A stretch of DNA of 64,000 bases from Shewanella aquimarina (GTDB taxonomy: Bacteria > Pseudomonadota > Gammaproteobacteria > Enterobacterales > Shewanellaceae): NCBI RefSeq assembly GCF_023349185.1, contig NZ_JAKIKY010000012.1, forward strand, positions 1-64,000, written 5' to 3'. Position numbers and translations under genes: made by a program. The notes below the pieces were generated by a model, which was not told the DNA's origin, did not search any database, and saw only the letters and a program-made list of their open reading frames with translations. Positions 28,411 through 38,072 of the stretch are shown piece after piece. The number at the start of each line of letters is the position of its first letter. Position 1 is the first letter of the stretch.

Positions 28411-29198
28411 CCGCCGAGTTCGTTAATGCCTTGGGCGCAGCGAATCGATCTGTCCTTCAAGGTCGCGTTAAACAACAGGTTATTGTATGCCAGTTGGTGG
28501 CGGCAGCTTTCTTCGTGATGAAGATGAAAGGCGACCGCATAGAACTTCACCCGCTTGCGCCACTTGCCGTTGTGATACATACGCAGGGCAAACTCCTTGT
28601 CTTCAGGTCCCCATCCCTCGAATGCCTGATTAAAGCCGTTGATCGCCAGGGCATCTTGTCGCCAGAAGCCGAGATTACAGCCGTGTATGCCTTCTATCGA
28701 ATCGGGGGCGCCCCAGCCAGTTTTCTCGCTTAGCCAACGGCTGCGCAGTGCCAGCTCTCTTCCCCTCGCTATACCCGGCGAGAAGACGCTCGGACGCACA
28801 TTAGCTGCCAATATCTCTCGGCTTAAGTCTGGCCCCATCTTGACTCGCTTTCCCGTCACCAGGCAGTCGGGTTCGGCGATGGCCAAGTGATCGGCGATAA
28901 ATTCAGGGTGCAGAACGAGATCGCCATCGATCATTATGATGTAGTCGAAGCTGGTAAGCCCGATGGCGCGATTGCGGCTGGCGGAGAGGCGAAAGCCCCT
29001 ATCCTCATGCCAGCTGTGGATCAGGGGAACGGGAAAATTGGCTTTGAGTGTGTCGATAAGATCGCGAGTCGCCTGGCCAGAGCCATCGTCGGCGATGATC
29101 ACCTCGTCGGGGAGGCGGGATTGTTTCTCGACGCTGGCGAGGACGGCATTTAGGGCTGCTGGCCAGTTATAGGTGGTGATAATTAAGCTAATGGACAT
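28407..29198 (-). CDS. Glycosyltransferase family 2 protein
   Basis: 263 residues. GT-A fold: ISLIITTYNWPAALNAVL, DEVIIADDGSG, and the metal motif region MIDGDLVLHPEF (DGD in place of DxD). The C-terminal part GWGPEDKEFALRMYHNG is the galactosyltransferase-type acceptor/catalytic segment of the glyco_transf_7C group. It is predicted to add a hexose during core synthesis. Confidence 0.88.
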   Translation of the reverse strand: MSISLIITTYNWPAALNAVLASVEKQSRLPDEVIIADDGSGQATRDLIDTLKANFPVPLIHSWHEDRGFRLSASRNRAIGLTSFDYIIMIDGDLVLHPEFIADHLAIAEPDCLVTGKRVKMGPDLSREILAANVRPSVFSPGIARGRELALRSRWLSEKTGWGAPDSIEGIHGCNLGFWRQDALAINGFNQAFEGWGPEDKEFALRMYHNGKWRKRVKFYAVAFHLHHEESCRHQLAYNNLLFNATLKDRSIRCAQGINELGG

Positions 29199-29360
29199 AA
29201 AAATGAGTTAAGTGACAAACTTAAACTCTGTATACCCCATAGCGTGTAACTATACGAATTTATTAGTTTTTATGTTTTCTTTGCGTTGTGGCTGTAATTT
29301 TATTGTGGGGAGTGTTGCGCTTTTTTGTCGAGTTTGTGCGCAAATTATGAGCTGAGCGTA

Positions 29361-29392
29361 AATATAGGGGCGGTATCAACAGCCCCTATATT
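29361..29392. terminator. Hairpin behind the GT8 gene, likely terminator
   Basis: AATATAGGGGC and GCCCCTATATT pair over 11 bp around a 10-base loop. The T tract is short (ATTT) on the minus strand. The remaining bases up to 29198 are AT-rich and hold no gene. Confidence 0.5.
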
Positions 29393-29405
29393 GTTGTGTG
29401 GGTTA

Positions 29406-30254
29406 TCAGTATTTTTGAGCGGGGTGTAGCAGACCAAATATCCAGCTAAGCAGAGGGATAGGGAGCTTGGTTTTTCGTTGCTGCTTGAGCATGTACCAGT
29501 GCCAGGCCTGTTGTTTATATTCTAATATTTCTGACGTTGACAGACTCTCTTTATACATGTCGCAGTAGTCGGCAATATACTTGAGTTCTCTCATGGGGAT
29601 TTTCCCGCGGTAGCCTCTGCCTGCATAATGAATAAAGCTTGCTTCCTGATAATTCTCATTACCTAATAGCGGCATGCGGTTAAAGCGTTTATCTACGCAA
29701 ACACTTCTTATTTTGTCTCTACGAATCAGATAATTGATATAGGTTTGATCGTAAAATTTCACCTCGTTACAGATCTTCTGCATCTCTTCTGCGCTGGCGC
29801 TATCGAACAGACCTGTCTGCTTAGAGACCAATATCATGCCTGAATTAAAATAGATCATCTTGCCATCATCTTGGGGCCAGTCTACTTCGCCAAGCACTTG
29901 ATTTATTTGGTCTGCCTGTTGTGATCTGTCTATATGCGCGCCCTCATTGAACATGTAAACGGCGTCGAGGTCAGGGCATTGTTCAAAGATATTTTCCGCC
30001 CAGGGAGAAATCAGCATGTCGGCGTCTAAATAGAGTACGCGATCATATTCTTTTAAGATTTCTTGCATATATAGCTTTTCAGACCATGCGGGGCTTGCAT
30101 CAAATTTCTTGTTGTTCACATGGAGCTTGTAGTGAAGCTGATCTGAGATGATGAGATCGGCAGAAACCTTTTCTGCATATTGTTTAAAGCTCGAAATAGC
30201 AGCCCGGTACATGGGGTTGTCGCCAATGGCGAGAGTGAAGATAGCTTTTTTCAT
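29406..30254 (-). CDS. Glycosyltransferase family 8 protein
   Basis: 282 residues. GT-A retaining transferase with DxD in RVLYLDADMLI, the substrate strand MIYFNSGMILVS and the metal-ligand histidine region FIHYAG. Enzymes of this family add glucose or galactose to lipopolysaccharide cores (WaaO/WaaI type). The gene is visibly AT-richer than its neighbours, which fits acquisition from elsewhere. It lies 16 bases behind the GT9 gene upstream. Confidence 0.87.
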   Translation of the reverse strand: MKKAIFTLAIGDNPMYRAAISSFKQYAEKVSADLIISDQLHYKLHVNNKKFDASPAWSEKLYMQEILKEYDRVLYLDADMLISPWAENIFEQCPDLDAVYMFNEGAHIDRSQQADQINQVLGEVDWPQDDGKMIYFNSGMILVSKQTGLFDSASAEEMQKICNEVKFYDQTYINYLIRRDKIRSVCVDKRFNRMPLLGNENYQEASFIHYAGRGYRGKIPMRELKYIADYCDMYKESLSTSEILEYKQQAWHWYMLKQQRKTKLPIPLLSWIFGLLHPAQKY

Positions 30255-30270
30255 AATGGAACCTTGGCTG

Positions 30271-31398
30271 TTATGAAGTTAACTTAGCGCTGACATCTGG
30301 CATTTTGGCGAGTGTAGCCATCACCTCATCGACGCCGATATCGCTGACATATCCCTTGCCCATCGAGGCGTATAGCACTTTGGAACTCGCCGTTTCTGGC
30401 GGTGCCCAGTAGGGCTTCTTCTGTCGCATCATGGCGATAAGCGGTCGTTGACTGGCGGTGGCGAAATGCATGATGGCGGTTTCTACCGTGATCACCATAT
30501 CGGCGGCGGCGATCATGGCCGGTAGTTCGAAGAAGTTGTCTTGCACGGTAAAGAGGGCGACCTGGCTGTTTACCAGCCTTGGCTCATTGGCGATCGCCTT
30601 AGCCAGGGCGTCATAGTTTTCCGGCGTGCTGTTGACGATGAAACGGCTATCAGGCGCCTGCTCGGTGAGGCGAGCGATCAGCTCAAACAGCTGTGACTGA
30701 TGCCAGTCGCGCTTCTTGTTGGTCGACAGGTGATTGAGAAAATAGAGCTTGCCCTGAGGCTGGTCGGCAAACTGCTCATTTAGCCAGGTTTGCACCGTCT
30801 CGGCATACTCTGGGGCTATGGTCAGCGATGGCATGAAGGCCGACTTGTCCAGCGTCAGCCCGGTAATGCTGTGTAGCAGCTGATAGTAGCGATCGGTAAT
30901 GTGGTGCTGCTCGCCGAGGGCCGCTACGTCTATCTTAAAGGTCTTATCGCTGTGACGGAAAAACCAGGGATCGAGCAGGCCAGCAAATTTGGACTTGGCC
31001 AGGCTGGTGACGATAAAACCCTTGGGGCTGATGCGTCTGGCCAGGGCTGAGAATTGCTCGCTCTTGCTGCCAGAGTGAGTGATCACTAAGTCGTAGCCGA
31101 GTGCCTTAGCCGCTTCGACCTGTTGGTCTTGCATCGCCTTGCTGTCACTGCAGCCATAGCTGCGGCTAAAGGCGGGCTCGGCGGCTATCCACTGCTGCAT
31201 AATCTTGCTGCGCGAGAGACGCCAGCTGTCTTGGTTGTTGCGGTTGTCGTCGAGCCAGATGTCGACCTCTAGGTGCGGCTGTTGCTGCTTGAGTGCCGCC
31301 AGAAAGGTCTTGATATAGAGAAAATCGCCCAGTGCCAGCGGTGACATAAAGAGGAGGCGTTTTGCCTGTGCTAATCGCTCATTGGGAATAAGAGACAT
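30271..31398 (-). CDS. GT9-family glycosyltransferase (heptosyltransferase-like)
   Basis: 375 residues. The N-terminal motif LLFMSPLALGDFLYIKTFLAAL and the C-terminal FLNHLSTNKKRDWH and AADMVITVETAIMHFATAS match the GT9 layout, where the donor ADP-sugar is bound by the second half. Divergent from WaaC/WaaF, so the sugar may not be heptose. It is transcribed with the GT8 gene. Confidence 0.72.
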   Translation of the reverse strand: MSLIPNERLAQAKRLLFMSPLALGDFLYIKTFLAALKQQQPHLEVDIWLDDNRNNQDSWRLSRSKIMQQWIAAEPAFSRSYGCSDSKAMQDQQVEAAKALGYDLVITHSGSKSEQFSALARRISPKGFIVTSLAKSKFAGLLDPWFFRHSDKTFKIDVAALGEQHHITDRYYQLLHSITGLTLDKSAFMPSLTIAPEYAETVQTWLNEQFADQPQGKLYFLNHLSTNKKRDWHQSQLFELIARLTEQAPDSRFIVNSTPENYDALAKAIANEPRLVNSQVALFTVQDNFFELPAMIAAADMVITVETAIMHFATASQRPLIAMMRQKKPYWAPPETASSKVLYASMGKGYVSDIGVDEVMATLAKMPDVSAKLTS

Positions 31399-31706
31399 TG
31401 TGCCCTAGCCGATAAAATGAAAGTGGCTTAAGGATACATGGCTTTGAAGGCAGATAAAACCTTGGCCAAGGGCTATTTGCGAGAGGTAAAGCGCTGGTTT
31501 CGGATCAGTTTGTGACTCATCGCTTAGAACTCGGCGCTACTGGTCAGGCTTTCGCCTGGAGAGGTGACAAATTGGCTGTAGTATTAATGGAATGTGTTAC
31601 AATCTGCGCCAGTATGCCCATTGATAGACTGAGGCTGGGTCGAGTGTTTGGTGGCAATTTGCTGTCCCTCGCGCCGGGTCATAGGTTTCTATAACCAGCG
31701 AGAAGA
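31399..31706 (+). other. Intergenic region with likely promoter of the glycerol-phosphate pair
   Basis: A TACAAT -10 box with an extended TG (TGTTACAAT, 31595-31603) points toward the tagF-like gene about 100 bases downstream. A 25-codon frame from ATG 31438 to TGA 31515 has AAGGA four bases upstream but no recognisable product; it may be chance or a gene remnant. Nothing else was recognised. Confidence 0.4.
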
Positions 31707-32783
31707 TTGATTGTGATCTGTTTTGATGTTCTGCATCCATACTATTTGCCGCAGTATTTGCCCGTCATGAAGGAGTTGCAGGCTCGTGGGCAGCTGGTGC
31801 GTTTCGTGATCTATCGCAGTCAGGATCAACAGGCGGCGCTCGATGCCCTAGTGGCGCAAAATGCCCTGGAGGCGCATTGGGTCGACTCGCAAGAGGAGGC
31901 GCTTGCCTACTACCTGAAAGAGAAACCTAGCTGGGTGATCTTCGGTAATAGTTTCGATGCGGCGGCCAAGCTTAAGGGGATCTGTAAGACCGCCTTGATG
32001 CAACATGGCATAGGCCCTAAGGCATGCTATTACACTGTGTCCGAGTCGGATATGGATGTGCGTTTCGTCGAGGGGGAATACCGCCTCAAGCGCCTGCAGC
32101 AACTCTATCCTCACAAAACTTTTATCGATACCGGTTATGCCAAACTGGATCCTATCGTTCAGGGCAATGAGACTGGGCTGGATCTGGCGGCGTTAGGTTT
32201 AGACCCTGCCAAGCCGACCTTGCTCTATGCCCCAACCTTCTATCCCAGCAGCATTGAGAAGATGGCTAAAGATTGGCCAAGCGCCTTTAGCGAATACAAC
32301 ATATTGCTAAAGCCGCATTATTTTTCCTTGAGCAAGCCCAGCTATAAGAAGCAGAAGCGACTGCTGGAGCATTGGGGAGCCTTCGATAATGTCTATCTGG
32401 CTCCTGTGGAGCAGGCAAACCTTTTGCCTTTCATGGCCAGTGCCGATCTCTTGATCAGCGACGCCTCATCGGCGCTATTTGAGTTTGCCGCTCTGGATAA
32501 GCCTGTGGTCTGGTGCGACTTCTATCACCTGCGCTGGAGTTATCGCGGCATCCTAAGCTTCCGTTTCAAGAATCGCATGGATGAAGATCTTTACCGCTAT
32601 GCCGGTGTGGCCGCCCACGCGGCGTCATACAGGGACCTAAAAGCCGCAGTCGATCAGCAGATCGCCGAGCCTGGATCATTTGCCGCCAAGCGGGCGCAGT
32701 ACACCTTAGAGTTGGCCGGTCAGGTTGATGGCCACTGCAGTCAGCGCATCGTAGATTATCTTTTGTCCGAAGAGGCTTCATGA
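31707..32783 (+). CDS. CDP-glycerol glycerophosphotransferase family protein (TagB/TagF-like)
   Basis: 358 residues; the start is TTG 31707 or GTG 31713, with GAGAAG just upstream and no ATG available. GT-B-like transferase with the CMTHG-type signature ALMQHGIGPKACYY, ILLKPHY, and the donor-site segment ADLLISDASSALFEFAALDKPVVWCDF, all typical of the family that moves glycerol phosphate from CDP-glycerol. The next gene, overlapping by four bases, makes CDP-glycerol. The acceptor is inferred to be the lipopolysaccharide core or another surface glycan because of the locus. Confidence 0.85.
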   Translation: MIVICFDVLHPYYLPQYLPVMKELQARGQLVRFVIYRSQDQQAALDALVAQNALEAHWVDSQEEALAYYLKEKPSWVIFGNSFDAAAKLKGICKTALMQHGIGPKACYYTVSESDMDVRFVEGEYRLKRLQQLYPHKTFIDTGYAKLDPIVQGNETGLDLAALGLDPAKPTLLYAPTFYPSSIEKMAKDWPSAFSEYNILLKPHYFSLSKPSYKKQKRLLEHWGAFDNVYLAPVEQANLLPFMASADLLISDASSALFEFAALDKPVVWCDFYHLRWSYRGILSFRFKNRMDEDLYRYAGVAAHAASYRDLKAAVDQQIAEPGSFAAKRAQYTLELAGQVDGHCSQRIVDYLLSEEAS

Positions 32784-33172
32784 GAATTATTACTTTCGGG
32801 ACCTTCGATATGTTTCATATCGGACATCTCAACATTATCGAGCGCGCCAGAGAATTAGGGCAACACCTGACGGTCGGCGTCTCATCGGATGCACTGAATT
32901 TCTCCAAGAAACAGCGCTACCCCATCTGTAACGAGCATGACAGAATGCGCATCGTCAAGGCGCTTGCCTGTGTCGATGAGGTATTTCTGGAGGAGTCCCT
33001 CGAGCTGAAGGCCGACTATATCAAGGCGCATAAGGCCGATATCCTGGTGATGGGGGATGATTGGCAAGGCAAGTTTGACCATCTCAAGCCTCTGTGTCAG
33101 GTCGTTTATCTGCCGCGTACCCCTGCGATATCGACGACTCAGCTGATTGAAGTTGTCAGGGAAATTAAATAG
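32780..33172 (+). CDS. tagD: Glycerol-3-phosphate cytidylyltransferase (TagD-like)
   Basis: 130 residues, the usual TagD size. Nucleotidyltransferase motifs are GTFDMFHIGHLNII (HxGH) and TPAISTTQLI (the ISSTxI element), with MGDDWQGKFD between. It makes CDP-glycerol from CTP and glycerol 3-phosphate for the TagF-like enzyme whose stop codon it overlaps (ATGA). Ethanolamine-phosphate or related cytidylyltransferase activity is the main alternative. Confidence 0.88.
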   Translation: MRIITFGTFDMFHIGHLNIIERARELGQHLTVGVSSDALNFSKKQRYPICNEHDRMRIVKALACVDEVFLEESLELKADYIKAHKADILVMGDDWQGKFDHLKPLCQVVYLPRTPAISTTQLIEVVREIK

Positions 33173-33194
33173 CCATATGGCTGATGAATAATAG

Positions 33195-33225
33195 AAGCCC
33201 TGGGGTGATTACCTGGGGCTTTTTT
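33195..33225 (+). terminator. Intrinsic terminator of the tagF-tagD pair
   Basis: AAGCCC pairs with GGGCTT, with an inner GGT/ACC helix, followed by a T run. Confidence 0.75.
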
Positions 33226-33310
33226 CATGGGGGAATGACTTCTGCCTTATGCGGGTCTTTGATGGCATTCCCTTCGGTTAGCTCAAACACTTTTTCTCTT
33301 CGCCGCTAGC

Positions 33311-34336
33311 TTAGCCGACAGCCTGCAGCTTCGCATACTGGGTATTAAGAAAGCTGGCGATCTCCTTAGCGGCCAGATCTAAATCGATGAGCGCCATGTT
33401 TCTACCTGTCTTTCGACCTATGGGTGGGGTAAAGGCCAAACGCTTATCACTCTGGGTCAGGGTTTGCCAGCGCACCTTGGGTGCCGAGCGCCTGCCCGCA
33501 TAGAAGCCGACTGTGGGCACATTATGCAGCCTGGCGATATGTAAGGGGCCGGTGGAGCCCGCCATAAACATATCCGCTGCCACCAGAGATTTTGCGAAAT
33601 CGGCAAGGTTGGTGAGCGGCCTAGCCATCACCACCTTAATCCCCATAGCACTCAGCTGAGCATAGATCTCCTTAGCTAGTTCAATCTCCTGGCCACTGTA
33701 GGTCAGCACGAACTTACAGTTTATGTTGGTCAGTCTATCTACCTGCGCCAGTAGGGCCGCAAAGTTCTCTGGGGAGATGCTGTTGGCCGAGCCGCCAGTG
33801 CCTGGGTGGGCGAAGATCAGTCGCTCCTCGCCCTGCTGGCCATAGTAGTCCTGCCACATGCTTCTCTCGTGTGAGAGATCCCAGTAGCGTGTCGGCAGCT
33901 TAGGTATTGGTATCTGGTGGTCTGCGAGGAAGTGTTCGACCATCATGCAGCTCTTGCGCCAGCCGCCTAGCCCCTTAGGCACAGCTATGCTGGCTCTGTG
34001 TCGATACAGATATTGATACCAGTTGAGCTTGGGAGCTAGTTTGTAGGGAATATTGAGCTTACGTAGCAGTCGGTAGGTCCGGATTTGCGAGCGAGATACG
34101 ATGGCCGCGTCGTAATGGCGAGCGACAAAGGCTTTGGTGATCGCCTTGTCGTCACCGTTGTCTACGATGACATGGTCTACATATGGGCAGGCCTTTGCGA
34201 ACTCTTTTAGAGCCGGATCGACAAACACCTCTATGCTGGCGTGGGGGAGTGCCTGCTTAAGCTGGTAGGGTGCGGGCCAGGTGTTAACGAAATCGCCAAT
34301 TTTGTCATTTCGAATGACTAGTACGCTCTTAATCAT
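33311..34336 (-). CDS. GT9-family heptosyltransferase
   Basis: 341 residues. N-terminal SVLVIRNDKIGDFVNTWPAP, followed in the second half by FAHPGTGGSANSISPENFAALL, FVLTYSGQE and FMAGSTGPLHIARLHNVPTVGFYAG. The GSTGPLHIA motif and HPGTG are the ADP-heptose binding elements seen in WaaF/WaaQ-type enzymes, so this is the clearest heptosyltransferase of the three GT9 proteins here. It probably extends the inner core. Confidence 0.87.
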   Translation of the reverse strand: MIKSVLVIRNDKIGDFVNTWPAPYQLKQALPHASIEVFVDPALKEFAKACPYVDHVIVDNGDDKAITKAFVARHYDAAIVSRSQIRTYRLLRKLNIPYKLAPKLNWYQYLYRHRASIAVPKGLGGWRKSCMMVEHFLADHQIPIPKLPTRYWDLSHERSMWQDYYGQQGEERLIFAHPGTGGSANSISPENFAALLAQVDRLTNINCKFVLTYSGQEIELAKEIYAQLSAMGIKVVMARPLTNLADFAKSLVAADMFMAGSTGPLHIARLHNVPTVGFYAGRRSAPKVRWQTLTQSDKRLAFTPPIGRKTGRNMALIDLDLAAKEIASFLNTQYAKLQAVG

Positions 34337-34567
34337 ATGAAAACTTATCTGATGGGGGATTGTTATTCGCTACGACAGAATGCTTAAAACAAGCGTGCGG
34401 AGAATGACGGTCAATCTTGTTTATCATAGCATCGGCGTGAGCCTCACTAGGTATCTTCCCATGGCATTTTTACACTAATGATACAAACTGTAGCTTCTAA
34501 CGATTTTTTCACCAATAAACAATTCGATGCCGGTGGTTCAATCCCGGAGGGAAACTCGTTAAACTAG

Positions 34568-35077
<510 letters not shown>

Positions 35078-35078
35078 T

Positions 35079-36593
35079 TTGCCCGTCATGATGGAAAAAA
35101 TCAAAGCTTATGTTGTAGGAGGGGTCGCGGCGCTAAGCCTGCTGATCGCCTCTTTAGCGAGTGCGGCTCCCTGGGTCGATGTGTCTGATATCTATCTCAG
35201 AGCCGATATTCAGGCGCTCGCCGACGCCGGTGTCATTACAGTGCCGGTAAATACTTACCCCCTGATGTGGTCTGGGATTGGGAGCGATCTGAGCAAGGTG
35301 GAACCCTCAGTGCTGTCGCCGGGTCTCGCCACCGCGTTTGCCCGGGTGAACTTCTACTATCGCAACGCCGTTGAGAATCGCGGCAACACCCGCATCAAGG
35401 CGGCCGGTGGCAGCGATCCGGCGCGCTTCCAGCATTTCGGTTCTGACTATCGCGAGAAGGCAGAGGTGCAGGCGTCCCACGAGTATTTGGGTGACAGATT
35501 TGCCTTCAAAGTCGCGGCCTCGGCCCACTATGATCCCATGGATGAGAAAGAAATTCGCCTGGATGACTCCTATTTTGCGGTCGCCCTGGGTAACTGGATG
35601 GTAACGGCCGGCGCCGTGGATCAATGGTGGGGACCGGGATTCGATACCGCGCTGCATCGCTCCAACAACGCCCGTCCGCTGCCTAGCCTGATGCTAAGCC
35701 GCAATAACGCCGCGGCGTTCGAGACGCCCTGGCTCTCCTGGATAGGCCCATGGACATTGACCACTGGCATCAGCTATCTGGAAGAAGAGCGTGCCGTTGC
35801 CAATCCGCTGCTGTGGAACTTTCGCGGTACCATTCGCCCCTTGAGACAGCTGGAGATGGGGATCTCATGGACCACCATGTTCTGTGGTGAGGACGAGGAG
35901 TGCGGCCTATCTACCCTGTTCGATGCCATCGCCGGTAATACCACCTGTGTGAATGGTGAGGCGAGCTGTGATCCTGCCTTGCAGTCTAAGATAGGCAACC
36001 AGATGGCGGGCTTCGATATTCGTTACGCCGATACCTGGTTCGATATTCCGGTAGGCCTCTATTTAGAGCGCACCTGTGAAGACTCGAGCGGCCCCATGCC
36101 GTGGGACCTGGCCGACTGCGCCAAGCTGTTCGGTGCCGATACCCGTTTCGAGTTCGACTCGCAGCAGTATAAACTCTTCTTCGAGTACTCAGATACTATG
36201 GTGGCCTGTGGTGAGAACCAGAATGCCTTTAACTGCTTCTACGAGCACAGTACCTATAAGAGTGGCTCGCGCTACTATGGCCGCTCGCTCGGCAGCACCT
36301 ATGACAGCGACGCCAACGTGTATGTGTTGGGGCTTATCGGTCAGTTTGCCAATAGCCATGGTTTCACCTCTCTGCTGCGCTTCGCTCAGCTGAACAAGGA
36401 TGGTAAAACCGTCAATAATGGTTGGGCACCTCAGCCGCGAAAGGAAGATCTGCTGATGCTAGAGCTTAGCTATCGCCTGCCGATCTGGAAGGGGATGATG
36501 AGCCTGGGCGGCACTGTGTCTCAGTCAGAATTTGAGGTGGAAGACAAGGATACCAATGCGACCCTGTTCGGCAGCTATGAGTATCGCTTCTAA
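35079..36593 (+). CDS. Capsule assembly Wzi-family outer-membrane protein
   Basis: About 500 residues. A signal peptide (VVGGVAALSLLIASLASAAP) precedes WVDVSDIYLRADIQALADAG, the helical entry of Wzi-family proteins, and a beta-barrel rich in alternating aromatic strands ending in SYEYRF. Wzi binds capsular polysaccharide at the cell surface. Two start choices exist: TTG 35079, five bases from the AGGA at the end of coaD, or the ATG pair at 35088/35091. The protein carries an unusual number of Cys (about eight) in the middle. Position at the end of the surface-glycan locus suggests it holds the polymer made here. Confidence 0.82.
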   Translation: MPVMMEKIKAYVVGGVAALSLLIASLASAAPWVDVSDIYLRADIQALADAGVITVPVNTYPLMWSGIGSDLSKVEPSVLSPGLATAFARVNFYYRNAVENRGNTRIKAAGGSDPARFQHFGSDYREKAEVQASHEYLGDRFAFKVAASAHYDPMDEKEIRLDDSYFAVALGNWMVTAGAVDQWWGPGFDTALHRSNNARPLPSLMLSRNNAAAFETPWLSWIGPWTLTTGISYLEEERAVANPLLWNFRGTIRPLRQLEMGISWTTMFCGEDEECGLSTLFDAIAGNTTCVNGEASCDPALQSKIGNQMAGFDIRYADTWFDIPVGLYLERTCEDSSGPMPWDLADCAKLFGADTRFEFDSQQYKLFFEYSDTMVACGENQNAFNCFYEHSTYKSGSRYYGRSLGSTYDSDANVYVLGLIGQFANSHGFTSLLRFAQLNKDGKTVNNGWAPQPRKEDLLMLELSYRLPIWKGMMSLGGTVSQSEFEVEDKDTNATLFGSYEYRF

Positions 36594-36642
36594 ATGTTTA
36601 GAATAGTTGTTTAGCTAAGGCTTTAGCTGAAAACGAGTAATT

Positions 36643-36672
36643 AAAAAGGCTGACATCTTGTCAGCCTTTTTG
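36643..36672. terminator. Bidirectional terminator wzi/mutM
   Basis: AAAAAGGCTGACA and TGTCAGCCTTTTT form a 13-bp stem with a three-base loop and A/T tracts on both sides, between convergent genes. Confidence 0.88.
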
Positions 36673-36717
36673 CTTTTCGCTGCAGGGATTTGCTCAGGCT
36701 GGTTATCCAGGCTGGGC

Positions 36718-37533
36718 TTAGCGTGGCTGACACAGACCGCAGAAGACGGTGGCCCTTTGGCTGAGTTTTATCTCGCTCAGCAGGTTGCCGCATTGGGTGC
36801 AGGTCTCGCCGCCACGGCCATAGACATGTAGCTTCTGGGCGAAATAACCAGGTTTTCCCTCGGCGTTGGTGAAATCTTTTAGAGTGGTTCCCCCCTGTTT
36901 GATCGCCTGAGTCAGTATCTGTTTCACCTCGGCAACCAGCACGGTTAGCCGCTCCATATCGATGCGGCCAGCCTCGGTCTGTGGATGTATGCCGGCGGCA
37001 AACAGGGCCTCGTTGGCGTAGATATTCCCCACGCCTACTACTACATGGTTGTCCATCAGGCACAGCTTGATCGCCTTCTTCTTGCCCTCCAGGGCCTTGG
37101 CCAGATAGTCGACATTGAAGCCCGATTGCAGAGGCTCTGGGCCTAGTTTGGCCAGCAAGGGGTGGGCGGCTTCTGGCAGCTCGCACCAGAGCCAGGCGCC
37201 GAAGCGTCTGGGATCGTTAAACCTGAGCACCTTGCCGCTGGCAAGTTCCAGATCGATATGGTCATGCTTCTCCACTGGCGTCGACTTGGGCAGAATTCGC
37301 AGGCTGCCGGACATGCCAAGGTGAACTATGGTGGTGCCGGCATCGGTATCCAGCAGCAGGTATTTGGCGCGGCGGCGTATGCCTCTGATGGTCTGTCCCA
37401 CTATCTGCTGGGCTACCTCGGGTACGGGCCAGCGCAGCGATGCGTTGCGCACGGTTAATCCCGTGACCTCCTGATCCAGCAGGTGGGGGGAGATCCCTTG
37501 GCGGGTCACTTCGACTTCGGGGAGTTCGGGCAT
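36718..37533 (-). CDS. mutM: Formamidopyrimidine-DNA glycosylase
   Basis: 271 residues. Starts [14 protein letters not shown] with the catalytic Pro2/Glu3, has the helix-two-turn-helix [19 protein letters not shown], and ends in a zinc finger (CTQCGNLL ... CGLCQPR). It removes 8-oxoguanine and formamidopyrimidines and nicks the strand. Syntenic with coaD. Confidence 0.97.
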   Translation of the reverse strand: MPELPEVEVTRQGISPHLLDQEVTGLTVRNASLRWPVPEVAQQIVGQTIRGIRRRAKYLLLDTDAGTTIVHLGMSGSLRILPKSTPVEKHDHIDLELASGKVLRFNDPRRFGAWLWCELPEAAHPLLAKLGPEPLQSGFNVDYLAKALEGKKKAIKLCLMDNHVVVGVGNIYANEALFAAGIHPQTEAGRIDMERLTVLVAEVKQILTQAIKQGGTTLKDFTNAEGKPGYFAQKLHVYGRGGETCTQCGNLLSEIKLSQRATVFCGLCQPR

Positions 37534-37556
37534 ATAAATCTCTTCGTTTAACTTGT

Positions 37557-38009
37557 TTAGGGGTTATCGAGCTTGAGGATCGGCGCAAGCTGCGGGCGCA
37601 GACTCGGCGGAACCTGGTACCAATTACCGGCGGGAGAGCTGAGTAGCCCCTCACCGGGATAGAAGAGCCAGAGCTGCGGCGTCTCTATGTCGCGGATCTG
37701 CAGCACCAGTTCGTGGGCTTGTGTGCTTAGGTCTGTGGGCTTAGCGATAGGAGAGACCAGTATGCCTCCCCAGGCCTCAGCCCACTGGCGGCAGTTGAGC
37801 ACCTGAGGGTCACACTGCCAGCCAAAGCCCTGCTCGGCCAGCCAGAGGTCATCATATTGCAGCTGAGCCAGCGGCGCCTGTTGATCGAACAGTGGCTGGG
37901 CGTCATCAGGGATCGTCTGGCGTTGACGATCTAAAAAGGTGAGTATCGCCACCATGGCGATGGAGGCGAAGATGATGATGTTATTCCATTTTCTTCTGGT
38001 CAGGGCCAT
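37557..38009 (-). CDS. Uncharacterised single-pass membrane protein
   Basis: 150 residues. A basic N-terminus and one membrane segment (about 11-25, [16 protein letters not shown]) precede a soluble part, probably periplasmic, with two Cys (CDPQVLNC) that could form a disulfide. I recognise no family. It lies 23 bases ahead of mutM on the same strand and is likely co-transcribed. Confidence 0.7.
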   Translation of the reverse strand: MALTRRKWNNIIIFASIAMVAILTFLDRQRQTIPDDAQPLFDQQAPLAQLQYDDLWLAEQGFGWQCDPQVLNCRQWAEAWGGILVSPIAKPTDLSTQAHELVLQIRDIETPQLWLFYPGEGLLSSPAGNWYQVPPSLRPQLAPILKLDNP

Positions 38010-38072
38010 CTCGAGTCAGCATCAATCAATGTAAGATGTGTACGAGTCTATCATCGAAAATGGCCCAGGGCA

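Noticed and set aside
31438..31515. 25-codon gene upstream of the tagF-like gene
   Set aside because: It has a ribosome-binding-like AAGGA but no recognisable product; kept only as a remark in the intergenic entry.
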